A stretch of 29,426 nucleotides of DNA from Croceibacterium_A sp965977975. GTDB taxonomy: Bacteria > Pseudomonadota > Alphaproteobacteria > Sphingomonadales > Sphingomonadaceae. Shown piece by piece: positions 17,171 to 25,612 of the stretch. The translations under genes and the position numbers were made by a program. The stretch spans positions 1-29,426 of the forward strand of contig CBHCZH010000033.1 in assembly GCA_965977975.1 (NCBI GenBank), in the 5' to 3' direction. The number at the start of each line of letters is the position of its first letter. Positions within the stretch are counted from its first letter, which is position 1. The notes beneath the pieces were generated by a model. The model had not been told where the DNA came from and did no database searches. It worked only from the letters and a program-made list of their open reading frames with translations.

Positions 17171-19546
17171 TTGCCGCGCTACGCGGGTGTGGTGACGGGC
17201 AATCATTCAGATCTTCCGAAGCTGCCGCTGCGGCTTTCGCCGCTGCAGATTCTCGGCCTGCAGGATCCTGCGGAGGGCGATTGGGCCAGCCTCAGGGCCT
17301 TGCAGTACGCCCAGATTCACAAGGTGGTGCTGACACGTGCCATCGCGCATACGCTGGCCGCGCTGCTCACCGTGAGCATCTTCATCGGCAAGGCGCCGCT
17401 CTGGCTGCTCGTTGCCTGGATGGCGGCGGTAGCCGCGGCGGTGTGGAACGCCACACGTATCGACCGCAGCCTGGCGGACATCGATCGCCGCTCGATGAAG
17501 CGGCACGAATTCAACCGGCAGGCAGTCGGAGTGGGCGCCTGCGCCCTCGCTTGGGCGGTGGCACTGGCGGCTTTCGTGCCGTTTGCATCCCACGCCGAGC
17601 ATTACGCCCTCTGGACCCTCATCGCGATGCTGATCGCGAGTTCGGGGGCGACGCTATCGGCCGCGCCGATCGCGACGGTGATCTTTGCCGGGATCACAGG
17701 CGGCACAGCGATCGTCACCTTTGCGCTCGGCGGCGATTTCGGTTTCGCGGCGGTAACCGCGGCATTCCTCGCGATCGCCATGGCCGGCTCGATCGAGGCC
17801 GGGCGCATGTATCTTTCCGCTCGAATCGCCGAAGTCGGAGTGGCCGAGAAGGACGAGGTCGTCTCGCTGTTGCTGCGCGAGTTCCAGGAGAACGAGGCCG
17901 ACTGGCTCTGGCAGATCGACACCAATCGCCGCGTTCGCTCGGCCAGCCCGCGTTTCGCCTATGCGCTGGGCCGTGATCCGGGTGCGCTCGACGGTACGCC
18001 GTTCATCCAGCTGATCGCGGGCGATGCTTGGGCAAGCGGGCAGTTTCCGCCGAGCCTGCACGACCTCGCCGAGCGACTGAAGCGGCGCGAGAGCTTCTCC
18101 AACCTTCTGGTCCAGGTCCAGGTCGACACGGGGCGGCGCTGGTGGGAGCTGTCGGGCACGCCGATGCTCGACGACCAGGGCAATTTCCTCGGCTTCCGCG
18201 GCGTCGGTTCCGACGTCACCGAGCAACGCGAATCCGACGAGAAGATCGCCTACCTGGCGCGTTACGATACGCTGACCGGCCTGCCCAATCGACTCATGCT
18301 GACCGAAGCGCTCGGCGAGGCCATGCGCTATGCCGAACAATGGAAGAGCCGCTGCGCTTTCCTGATGATCGACCTCGACCGCTTCAAGTCGGTCAACGAT
18401 TCGCTCGGACACCAGGTGGGCGACCGGTTGCTCGCGCAAGTCTCGCTACGGTTGAAGGCGGTCGCGGGCGAGAACGAACAGTGCGGCCGGCTCGGCGGCG
18501 ACGAATTCGCGATCGTGATCCGCGACGCGTCCGACAAGGGCCACATCGCGCGTATTGCCGACGCTGTGATCGAAGTACTCTCGCAGCCCTACGACGTCGA
18601 TCACCACAAGCTCTACATCGGCGCCAGCGTCGGCTCGGCCGTTTGCCCAAAAGACGGCAACACGGTCGAAACGTTGATGCGCAACGCCGACCTCGCGCTC
18701 TATCGCGCCAAGGACGAAGGGGGTGGGCTGCATTGCCGTTACGAGCCTTCGCTCCATGCCAATGCCGAAGAGCGCCGCAAGCTCGAGTTCTCGTTGCGCC
18801 ATGCGATCGGCAACAACGAGCTGCGGCTTAACTTCCAGCCGGTCGTCGGCGCCAACAGCGAGGAGCTGGTCAGCTTCGAGGCGCTGCTGCGCTGGCACAG
18901 CGAGGAGCACGGCATCGTCAGTCCGGGCAAGTTCATTCCGCTTGCCGAGGACACCCGCCTGATCGTGCCGATCGGCAACTGGGTGCTGCACGAGGCGTGC
19001 AAGGAGGCGGTGCGCTGGCAGGGCGAGCCCAAGGTCGCGGTCAACGTCTCGGGCGAGCAGCTGCTCGAACCCGGCTTCGCCGGCCACGTCGTCCGCGCGC
19101 TTGCCGACAGCGGTTTGCCGGCACACCGGCTCGAGGTCGAAGTCACCGAGAGCATCTTCCTGCGCGACGCCCGCACCGCACGGCAGACGCTCGAGGAGAT
19201 CATGGCGCTCGGCTGCTCGGTCGCGCTCGACGACTTCGGGACCGGCTACTCCTCGCTCGGCTACCTGCGCGCGCTCAAGTTCTCGACGATCAAGGTCGAC
19301 CGCAGTTTCGTCCAGGGCGCCGCGCAAGGCAGCCCCGAGAGCCTGGCGATCATCCGCGCTGTCGTGGCGATGGCACAGAGCCTGGAGATGACCACCACGG
19401 CCGAGGGGGCCGAAACGATCGAGGAAGTCGAGCTGATCCGCGAGCTCGGCTGCGACAAGATCCAGGGATACTACTTCGGCCGCCCGATGGAAGCGGCCGA
19501 CGCTTACAACCTGACGACGCGGACGGGGCGCAAGGCGGTGGCGTAG
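17171..19546 (+). CDS. Membrane PAS-GGDEF-EAL c-di-GMP enzyme
   Basis: This 791-residue inner-membrane signalling protein should both make and break c-di-GMP. About six hydrophobic helices lie at residues 50-215, then a PAS domain (about 240-348), a GGDEF domain with the intact motif LGGDEFAIVI (GGDEF at 442-446), and an EAL domain from about 530 with EALLRW (Glu570), EVTESIF, DDFGTGYSSLGYL, the lysine of STIKVDRSF and AEGAET. Catalytic residues of both domains look present. The usual inhibitory I-site RxxD upstream of GGDEF is absent (GENE there). The start is uncertain: TTG 17171 gives the longest frame, and GTG 17189 or 17192 are alternatives. The TAG stop is the first triplet of a 7-bp repeat array. 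Confidence 0.92.
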   Translation: MPRYAGVVTGNHSDLPKLPLRLSPLQILGLQDPAEGDWASLRALQYAQIHKVVLTRAIAHTLAALLTVSIFIGKAPLWLLVAWMAAVAAAVWNATRIDRSLADIDRRSMKRHEFNRQAVGVGACALAWAVALAAFVPFASHAEHYALWTLIAMLIASSGATLSAAPIATVIFAGITGGTAIVTFALGGDFGFAAVTAAFLAIAMAGSIEAGRMYLSARIAEVGVAEKDEVVSLLLREFQENEADWLWQIDTNRRVRSASPRFAYALGRDPGALDGTPFIQLIAGDAWASGQFPPSLHDLAERLKRRESFSNLLVQVQVDTGRRWWELSGTPMLDDQGNFLGFRGVGSDVTEQRESDEKIAYLARYDTLTGLPNRLMLTEALGEAMRYAEQWKSRCAFLMIDLDRFKSVNDSLGHQVGDRLLAQVSLRLKAVAGENEQCGRLGGDEFAIVIRDASDKGHIARIADAVIEVLSQPYDVDHHKLYIGASVGSAVCPKDGNTVETLMRNADLALYRAKDEGGGLHCRYEPSLHANAEERRKLEFSLRHAIGNNELRLNFQPVVGANSEELVSFEALLRWHSEEHGIVSPGKFIPLAEDTRLIVPIGNWVLHEACKEAVRWQGEPKVAVNVSGEQLLEPGFAGHVVRALADSGLPAHRLEVEVTESIFLRDARTARQTLEEIMALGCSVALDDFGTGYSSLGYLRALKFSTIKVDRSFVQGAAQGSPESLAIIRAVVAMAQSLEMTTTAEGAETIEEVELIRELGCDKIQGYYFGRPMEAADAYNLTTRTGRKAVA

Positions 19547-19603
19547 GCATTAGGCATTAGGCATTAGGCATTAGGCATTAGGCATTAGGCATTAGGCATT
19601 AGG
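19544..19603. repeat. Tandem 7-bp array (TAGGCAT), about 8.6 copies
   Basis: Eight perfect TAGGCAT units plus TAGG. The first TAG is the stop codon of the GGDEF-EAL gene. On the other strand (ATGCCTA) the array encodes the last residues Pro-Asn-Ala and the TAA stop of the four-helix-bundle gene. Seven is not a multiple of three, so every reading frame meets a stop within 21 nt on both strands. Confidence 0.97.
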
Positions 19604-19984
19604 TCCTTGGTCTGGGGTTCTCTTGGCCACGGACCTGATCAGGCCTCCCAACATCTTGCCCAGCTCGTCGGCCTGTTGCAGCGCCTCGGCACAGTTTCCC
19701 GGCGCGGTGAGGCCCAGGCGCTCAGCCAGCAGCAGATGAGTTTCCAACTCCATCAGCGAGCCTCTCGCGATCTTGAGGAACTGCGCATAGCTCGCCGTGC
19801 TCTGCCGGCCGTATCCTTCGGCGATATTGGCAGGAACCGCCGCTGCTGCCCGCCGTGCCTGAGAGGTTAGGCCGCAGAGCTCCTCTTTCGGCCAGCTCCG
19901 GCTCAGGCGATAAACATCCGCAGCGAGATCCATCCCTCGCTGCCAGACGAGTAGATCGCGATAGGATCGAACCCTCTCGCCCAC
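19592..19984 (-). CDS. Four-helix-bundle protein, S23 / 23S rRNA IVS-protein family
   Basis: This 130-residue protein has the S23/IVP family signature in order: SYRDLLVWQRGMDLAADVYRLS, WPKEELCGLTSQARRAAAAVPANIAEGYGR and FLKIARGSLMELETHLLLAERLGL. The family is known from open frames inside 23S rRNA intervening sequences and from Avd accessory proteins of diversity-generating retroelements; a biochemical role for orphan members is not established. Basic and aromatic residues suggest nucleic-acid binding (inference). Neither rRNA nor a reverse transcriptase is nearby. The start is GTG 19984, only 10 bp from the upstream heptamer array, whose TTAGGA may serve as a weak ribosome site. The last codons CCT AAT GCC TAA lie in the downstream array. 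Confidence 0.9.
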   Translation of the reverse strand: MGERVRSYRDLLVWQRGMDLAADVYRLSRSWPKEELCGLTSQARRAAAAVPANIAEGYGRQSTASYAQFLKIARGSLMELETHLLLAERLGLTAPGNCAEALQQADELGKMLGGLIRSVAKRTPDQGPNA

Positions 19985-19994
19985 GGCCCGACGT

Positions 19995-20025
19995 CCTAAT
20001 GCCTAATGCCTAATGCCTAATGCCT
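19995..20025. repeat. Inverted tandem 7-bp array (CCTAATG), about 4.4 copies
   Basis: Four perfect CCTAATG units plus CCT, the exact reverse complement of the array at 19544-19603. The two arrays can pair over 31 bp without mismatch around the four-helix-bundle gene. One base separates it from the purQ stop codon. Confidence 0.97.
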
Positions 20026-20026
20026 C

Positions 20027-20700
<674 letters not shown>

Positions 20701-20704
<4 letters not shown>

Positions 20705-20943
20705 GCCACCGGCTCCGGCTTCTCGATACGGTAGTTCTCGATCACCATGTTGGCGAGCAGCTGGCGGCACATCGCGTCGAGATCCGCGTCGCCGGTGCCC
20801 TCGGCGACGTCGAGCTCGATCAGCCGGCCCACCCGCACGTCCTCGATGCCGGCGAAGCCGAGCCCCTCGAGCGCATGGTGCACCGCGCGCCCTTGCGGGT
20901 CGAGCACGCCGGGCTTGAGGCTGACGTGGATGCGGACCTTCAT
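20701..20943 (-). CDS. purS: FGAM synthase subunit PurS
   Basis: PurS is the small (80-residue) bridging subunit of the three-part FGAM synthase PurLQS. It has the expected MKVRIHVSLKPGVLDPQGRAVHHALEGLGF start, with the VRVGRLIELDV strand and LLANMVIENYRIE end. ATG 20943 follows AGGAAGG at good spacing. The stop overlaps the purQ start, so the two are translationally coupled. Upstream, about 212 bp including a palindromic repeat separate it from the M16 protease gene on the same strand, so a separate promoter in that gap is possible. purC, the usual upstream partner, is about 7.5 kb away. Confidence 0.95.
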
Positions 20944-21051
20944 CGGACCTTCCTGTAGATGTGGGAGTCGCGCGAGCCTATGGCGACTGGCGGCGCGGGC
21001 GGCAAGGGGGTGGGGCGCCTGCTCATGGGGCAATCCCCGATTCTATTCCCA

Positions 21052-21125
21052 TCCCGGGCTTGTTCCGGGATCCAGTTATGTCGCGGGCGACCGCAAGGCA
21101 GCTGGGCCCCGGAACAAGTCCGGGG
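21052..21125. repeat. Palindromic repeat between purS and the M16 gene
   Basis: Left arm TCCCGGGCTTGTTCCGGGA (21052-21070) and right arm CCCCGGAACAAGTCCGGGG (21107-21125) are near-perfect inverted copies around a 36-bp spacer. Each arm is itself partly palindromic (CCCGG...CCGGG). Sequences of this kind are scattered in alphaproteobacterial genomes. It sits in the 212-bp gap 20944-21155, where I see no gene. Confidence 0.75.
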
Positions 21126-21155
21126 TGACAGGGGACGAGCGATGCGTCGGTGATC

Positions 21156-23981
21156 CTATTGAGCTGCGCGCGGGAGCACCACGATCTCCAGCCGCTCCTC
21201 GGGCTTGAGATACTGCGCCGCCATCGCCTGCACGTCCGCCGCCGTCAGCGCCGCGAGCCGTTCCTTGGCCTGGCTGAACCGCTCGATGCGGTGCGGCTCG
21301 CTCTGCGCTCGGTCGACGAGGTTCATCCAGCCGGCGTTGGTCTTGAGCGCGTTGTCGTAGCTTTCGAGCAGTGGGCGGCGAGCGCGCAGCAGGGTGTCGT
21401 CGTCGACCGGCCGGGCGATCAGCGCGCGGATCGTCGCCAGCATCGCCTGGCGCGCGGCGTCGACCTGGGCTGCATCGACCGGCGCCGCGATCGTGAACGT
21501 GCCGTAGCCCGGGTAAGTCGCCGACTGGCTCGCGTTGGCGCTGGGCGTATAGGTCTGGCCGAGCTCCTCGCGGATCTTGTCGTTGAGCTCGAGGCGGACG
21601 ACGCGCTCGAGCAGCTCGAACTTGAGCACTTCGTCGAAGTCGCTGTCGTCGCGGGTCGGCCAGGTCATCCGCACGATCGCCTGGTCGGACGCACCGTCGT
21701 GGAGGATCGTGCGCGGCGTGCGGTCGGCGGTGAAAGTGCGCTGACGGTTCGCGTCGTACAGCTGGAAATCGGGCTCACGCGCGGGCAGGGCGCCGAGCGT
21801 CCTGGCGACGAGGTCGATCGCCCGCTGCTCGTCGAAATCGCCGACAAGCGCCAGCTCGAGCGCGCCGTTGGCGAGCCGGTCGGCGATGTCCTCGCGCAGC
21901 CTGGCGAAAGTCAGCGCGAGGTATTGCTCCTTCGGCTGCATCGTGAAGCGCGGGTCGCCGTCGGAGACGATCTCGCCGAGCTTGTTGGCGAGCGCGTTCT
22001 CGGGCGTCGCGGTCAGGCTGGCGAAGAAGTTTTCGATGTTACGACGGTACTGCGCTTCGCCCGCGGGGCGGTAGCCGGGATCGGTGATCGCCGCGGCCAG
22101 CAGCTGGAGCTGCAGCTCGAGGTCGCGCGGCGTAGTTGTCGCGTTCATCACGAACGTCTCGTCGCCCGCGCCGAAGCCGAACCCGACGCTCCGACCGGCG
22201 AGGATCGATTGCAGCTCGTCGGTGGTGTGCTTGCCGAGCCCGCCGACCGGCAGGGCACCGGCCATCGCGGTGGCGATCGGGTCCTCGCGGGTGTTGAGCA
22301 GTTGTCCGCCGTCGACGTTGAGCTGTACCAAGATCCGGTCGCGCTGCAGGTCGGTCTTGTTGAGATTGAGCCTGAGGCCGTTGGCGAACCTGATCTCGCG
22401 GATGCCGAGCAGCGGCTCGACCGTGTCGGAGACGATCGTGCCCGGCGCGCCGAAATCGGTGTAGCCGAACTCGGCGAGCGCGCTGGACTCCTCGGCCGCG
22501 AGTGCCGCGGCCATGCCTTCGTTCCACGCGGCGCGCAGCGCCTCGGCGCCGCCTTCGGGCGCGGTGCGGCCCTCGAAGCGAATCAGCGGATCGTCGAGCG
22601 GGACGAGCTCTTCCTTGAGCGCTTCGAGCACGGAGGCCGGCGTGATGTCCGGCAAGTGCTCGAGGAACCGTTCGAGACCGCTCTCGGGCGTGGTCGGCAC
22701 CTGCTCGTCCTGCAGCAGCGTGATCGCGCTGGTGATGAAGCTGCTGTTCGAGCGCGTCGCCGATCCCGCGGCGTTGGTCTCGAGCGCGTTGCGCAAGGTC
22801 GCGACCTGCTCGGCGACTTCGGCTTCGGTGAACCCGAATTCGAGCGCGCGGCGGTACTCGGCCTGCGCCGCGGCGAGCCCGCGCCGCCACTCGCCTTCGG
22901 CCGCGTAGACCACGAGGTTGGTGGTGCGGCCCGCGTCGAACACTTCGCCGGTGCCGACGCCGGCGCTGCGGAACGGCGGGTCCTCGAGCCGGGCGAGGCG
23001 CTGGAAGCGGCGGTTGATGATGTTGTAGCCGAGCTGGCGGCGCACGTTCTTCTCGCGGAACGCCTTGGTGTCGGTGCGGTCGAGCTCCGGCCCGTTGCGC
23101 GATACGGTAACCTGCTCCGACAGCGCCGGATCGATGTAGATATCGGTCGCGCCGGCATGGTCGAACGGGATCGGGCCGGGATCGACCGCGGGGACGATCG
23201 GTTCCGCCTGCCAGCTGGAGAAATGCTTGCGGATTTCCGCTTCGACCTGATCAGGATCGAAGTCGCCGACCACGATCAACGCGGTGTTCTCCGGCCGGTA
23301 GAGCCGATCGTAGAGCGCGCGCAGCTTGTCGGCGGTCACGGCCTGGAGCGTCTCGACCGTGCCGATCGGCAGCCGCTCGACGAAGCGCGCGCTGGGGTAG
23401 AGGAATTCGACGTTATCGACGTAGTTGCGCAGCTGGTACGTGTCGCGCACGCGCCGCTCGGAGAGGATGATGCCTTTCTCGCGCTCGACCGCCTCGGGGC
23501 TGAAGGTCAGCTCGCTCGCCGTCTCGCGCATCAGCATCAGCGCAGTGTCGAGCAGCGCCGGATCGTTGCGCGGCAGGTTGAGCATGTAGAGCGTAACGTC
23601 GAAATTGGTCGAGGCGTTGGTGTCCGGCCCGAACGCCAGCCCCTCGCGCTCGAGCAGCTTGATCATCTCGCCTTCGGGCACGCGGGTCGAGCCGTTGAAC
23701 GCCATGTGCTCGATGAAGTGCGCGTAGCCGAGCTCGTCCTCGTTCTCGGCGACAGAGCCGGCATCGACCCAGAACTGCACCATGCCTTGTCCCGCCGGCG
23801 TGCCGTTGGGGCGGATGATGTAGCGCATCCCGTTGTCGAGCCGGCCGAAGCGATATTGGGGGTCGGGCGGGAGGTCGCTTTCCTCGAACGGCCATTCGTG
23901 GCGCTCCTGTACCGGCGCCTCTTGGGCCAGGACGGGAGTTGCGAGGACGAGGGAGAGGGCGAGCAGGAACCGGCGGATCAT
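21156..23981 (-). CDS. Exported M16 (insulinase/pitrilysin family) zinc protease
   Basis: A 941-residue M16 metalloprotease made of two tandem M16 units. The N-terminus MIRRFLLALSLVLATPVLAQE is a signal peptide with cleavage likely after LAQ or VLA, so it acts in the periplasm or at the outer membrane. The inverted zinc motif HFIEH is at residues 88-92, followed by MAFNGSTRVPEGEM; the third ligand is expected in EREKGIILSERRVRD. The second half (from about 520) has the M16C-like FRLNLNKTDLQRDRILVQLNVDGGQLL pattern (here beginning FANGLRLN) and no zinc motif, as is usual for the second unit. The signal region and 5' flank resemble those of the M20 gene upstream. Substrate unknown. Confidence 0.93.
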   Translation of the reverse strand: MIRRFLLALSLVLATPVLAQEAPVQERHEWPFEESDLPPDPQYRFGRLDNGMRYIIRPNGTPAGQGMVQFWVDAGSVAENEDELGYAHFIEHMAFNGSTRVPEGEMIKLLEREGLAFGPDTNASTNFDVTLYMLNLPRNDPALLDTALMLMRETASELTFSPEAVEREKGIILSERRVRDTYQLRNYVDNVEFLYPSARFVERLPIGTVETLQAVTADKLRALYDRLYRPENTALIVVGDFDPDQVEAEIRKHFSSWQAEPIVPAVDPGPIPFDHAGATDIYIDPALSEQVTVSRNGPELDRTDTKAFREKNVRRQLGYNIINRRFQRLARLEDPPFRSAGVGTGEVFDAGRTTNLVVYAAEGEWRRGLAAAQAEYRRALEFGFTEAEVAEQVATLRNALETNAAGSATRSNSSFITSAITLLQDEQVPTTPESGLERFLEHLPDITPASVLEALKEELVPLDDPLIRFEGRTAPEGGAEALRAAWNEGMAAALAAEESSALAEFGYTDFGAPGTIVSDTVEPLLGIREIRFANGLRLNLNKTDLQRDRILVQLNVDGGQLLNTREDPIATAMAGALPVGGLGKHTTDELQSILAGRSVGFGFGAGDETFVMNATTTPRDLELQLQLLAAAITDPGYRPAGEAQYRRNIENFFASLTATPENALANKLGEIVSDGDPRFTMQPKEQYLALTFARLREDIADRLANGALELALVGDFDEQRAIDLVARTLGALPAREPDFQLYDANRQRTFTADRTPRTILHDGASDQAIVRMTWPTRDDSDFDEVLKFELLERVVRLELNDKIREELGQTYTPSANASQSATYPGYGTFTIAAPVDAAQVDAARQAMLATIRALIARPVDDDTLLRARRPLLESYDNALKTNAGWMNLVDRAQSEPHRIERFSQAKERLAALTAADVQAMAAQYLKPEERLEIVVLPRAAQ

Positions 23982-24024
23982 CGGCGGGGTGTTTGGCCGA
24001 GGAATGCTGAACGGGCAATGGCTT
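23961..24024 (-). repeat. 5' flank and signal-peptide start shared with the M20 gene
   Basis: On the minus strand AAGCCATTGCCCGTT, about 28 bases and then GCCGATGATCCGC...TTCCTG precede and start the M16 gene. The same layout with few changes occurs at 25525-25588 before the M20 gene, suggesting a copied leader and start region. Confidence 0.75.
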
Positions 24025-24038
24025 GTGGGAGGCGGCGC

Positions 24039-24209
24039 CTTCCCCCTTGATGGGGGAAGGATAGCGCAGCTTGCTCGCGAAGCCAGCTAGCGGAGCTTGG
24101 ATGGGGGTGATGGCGCGGTGGGCGGAAGGCGCGGGATCACCCCCATCCAACTCCGACTAAGCCACTACGTGACTAAGTCTCCGTATCCTTCCCCCATCAA
24201 GGGGGAAAG
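24039..24209. repeat. Nested inverted repeat between M20 and M16 genes
   Basis: Outer arms of about 25 bp (24039-24063 and 24184-24209) are complementary except for one extra base; each holds its own hairpin, CCCCCTTGATGGGGG on the left and CCCCCATCAAGGGGG on the right. Inner arms (24091-24111 and 24136-24155) pair over 20 bp with one bulge. The whole could fold as a large cruciform. It occupies most of the 235-bp gap 23982-24216, where no gene is seen. Confidence 0.85.
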
Positions 24210-24216
24210 TAAGGGA

Positions 24217-25545
24217 TTAGTTGGCTGAGGGCTCCTTCCCCAGCACCTTCAGCACCGCGAGCGTCATCGCCGTGACGCCGGTCCGGATGGTCGGCTCGGG
24301 CACGGGGGCGAAGTAGGGATTGTGGTTGTAGGGCAGCGGCTCGCCGCCGGCCTCGGCCGCGGCGACCTTGGCCGGGTCGTGCACGCCGACCGTGAAGTAG
24401 AGCGACTTCGGTACGCCGGCGTTGACGAAGGCCGAAAAATCCTCGCTCGGCGTGCCGGGGCGGGGCTGAGCGGAGGCCTTGTCGCCGAACGCAGCAGCGA
24501 AGACTTCGGCCACTTCCGCCGTCAGTACCGGGTCATTGACGACCGCATCGTACGAGGTGGTGCCGAGCACGATCTCGGGCTCGGGCGCGCCGGCCATTGC
24601 CGCTTCGGCTCGCGCGACGCGCTCGATACCGGCCTTGAGCTTGGCGCGCGTCGCGGCATCGAAGCTGCGTACCGTGCCGCGCACCACGACCTGATCCGGA
24701 ATGATGTTTCCGGCGCTGCCGCCCTCGATCGCGCCGATCGTGATCACGCCCGGCTCCTGCGGGTCCTTCTCGCGGCTGATGACGCTCTGCACGTCGACCA
24801 CGAAGCGCGAGGCGATCAGCACCGGATCGATCGTGGCACTCGGATCGGCCCCGTGCCCGCCGCGGCCTCTGAAAGTGATCGCGAGGTTGTCGGAATTGCT
24901 GGTCAGAACGCCCGGCCGGTACTGCACGGTGCCATAGGCAACCGGCGAGGTGTGCAGGGCGAAGGCGAAGCCGGGCTTGCCGAAGTGCGTGAACATACCG
25001 TCGTCGAGCATCCGCTGCGCGCCGCCGCCGCCTTCTTCCGCGGGCTGGCCGACGAACATCAGCGTGCCGCTCCATTGCGACTTCATCGCCACCAGCGCGC
25101 TCGCGGCGCCGACCCAGGACGCCATGTGAATGTCGTGCCCGCAGGCGTGCATCACGTAAGTCTGGCGCCCGTTCCATTCGCCCTGGACTTGCGAGGCATA
25201 AGGCAGCCCGGTCAGCTCGCGCAGCGGCAGCGCGTCGAGATCGGTGCGGACCATTACGGTCGCCCCCGGACCGTTGCGGTAGATCGCGACCAGCCCGGTG
25301 CCGCCGATCCGCTCGGTGACTTCGAAGCCGAGCGCGCGCATTTCCTTCGCCAGGAGCGCGGCGGTGCGTGTCTCGGCGAAGCCGAGCTCCGGATGGGCGT
25401 GGATGTCCTTGTAGAGCGCGTCGAGGCGCGGATAGCTCGCATCGAGCTGCCGGCCGATCTCGGCGACAAGCTGTGCCGGCTGCTGCTGCGCGGCGCCGGG
25501 AGCGGCGACGACGAGGTAAAAGGTAAACAGGAACCAGCGGATCAT
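24217..25545 (-). CDS. Exported M20 family amidohydrolase / peptidase
   Basis: A 442-residue M20D-type amidohydrolase with an N-terminal signal peptide (MIRWFLFTFYLVVAAPGAAQQ). Metal-binding motifs are visible: MHACGHDIHMASW, PAEEGGGGAQRMLDDGMF and, near the C-terminus, PGTPSEDFSAF. Family members hydrolyse N-acyl amino acids, aminoacyl conjugates or hippurate, and the substrate here cannot be told. The dimerisation (lid) domain spans about residues 205-320 (FRGRGGHGADPSATIDPVLIASRFV). It lies between the M16 gene and the DUF3857 gene on the same strand, making a block of three exported proteins that may process peptides in the envelope. Confidence 0.92.
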   Translation of the reverse strand: MIRWFLFTFYLVVAAPGAAQQQPAQLVAEIGRQLDASYPRLDALYKDIHAHPELGFAETRTAALLAKEMRALGFEVTERIGGTGLVAIYRNGPGATVMVRTDLDALPLRELTGLPYASQVQGEWNGRQTYVMHACGHDIHMASWVGAASALVAMKSQWSGTLMFVGQPAEEGGGGAQRMLDDGMFTHFGKPGFAFALHTSPVAYGTVQYRPGVLTSNSDNLAITFRGRGGHGADPSATIDPVLIASRFVVDVQSVISREKDPQEPGVITIGAIEGGSAGNIIPDQVVVRGTVRSFDAATRAKLKAGIERVARAEAAMAGAPEPEIVLGTTSYDAVVNDPVLTAEVAEVFAAAFGDKASAQPRPGTPSEDFSAFVNAGVPKSLYFTVGVHDPAKVAAAEAGGEPLPYNHNPYFAPVPEPTIRTGVTAMTLAVLKVLGKEPSAN

Positions 25546-25588
25546 CGGCGCGGGTTGTGGCGGAGGAAGGCTAAACGGGCAATGGCTT
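25525..25588 (-). repeat. 5' flank and signal-peptide start shared with the M16 gene
   Basis: Partner copy of 23961-24024. AAGCCATTGCCCGTT, a pyrimidine-rich stretch and GCCGATGATCCGC recur in the same order and spacing before the M20 start codon. Confidence 0.75.
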
Positions 25589-25611
25589 CCTCCCCGAGAA
25601 CGGGCAGGGGG
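25586..25611. repeat. GC-rich palindrome next to the DUF3857 stop
   Basis: CTTCCTCCCCGAGAACGGG followed by CAGGGGG resembles the ndk/purN palindrome (GTTCCTCCTCGGAACGGGG, then AGGGGG). It ends one base before the stop codon of the DUF3857 gene and may help terminate it. Confidence 0.5.
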
Positions 25612-25612
25612 C

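Larger units (their letters stand above)
19544..20025. mobile_element. Candidate element: inverted heptamer arrays around an S23-type gene
   Basis: A 482-bp unit consists of a (TAGGCAT) array of 8.6 copies (19544-19603), a minus-strand four-helix-bundle gene and an inverted (CCTAATG) array of 4.4 copies (19995-20025). It starts on the stop codon of the GGDEF-EAL gene and ends one base before the purQ stop (20027-20029), filling the convergent gap. No transposase is encoded and no target-site duplication is certain. Mobility is inferred from the compact, terminally inverted layout and from the family's occurrence inside 23S rRNA intervening sequences. Confidence 0.45.

Noticed and set aside
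19544..20025. CRISPR-like or diversity-generating retroelement locus
   Set aside because: The repeats are 7 bp without spacers, and no cas gene is present. The helix-bundle protein resembles Avd, but no reverse transcriptase, template repeat or variable region is visible.
21150..24050. Long plus-strand open frame of 966 codons
   Set aside because: It is antisense to the M16 protease gene, has low-complexity Arg/Val/Glu composition and no family motifs. Long antisense frames are expected in GC-rich DNA.
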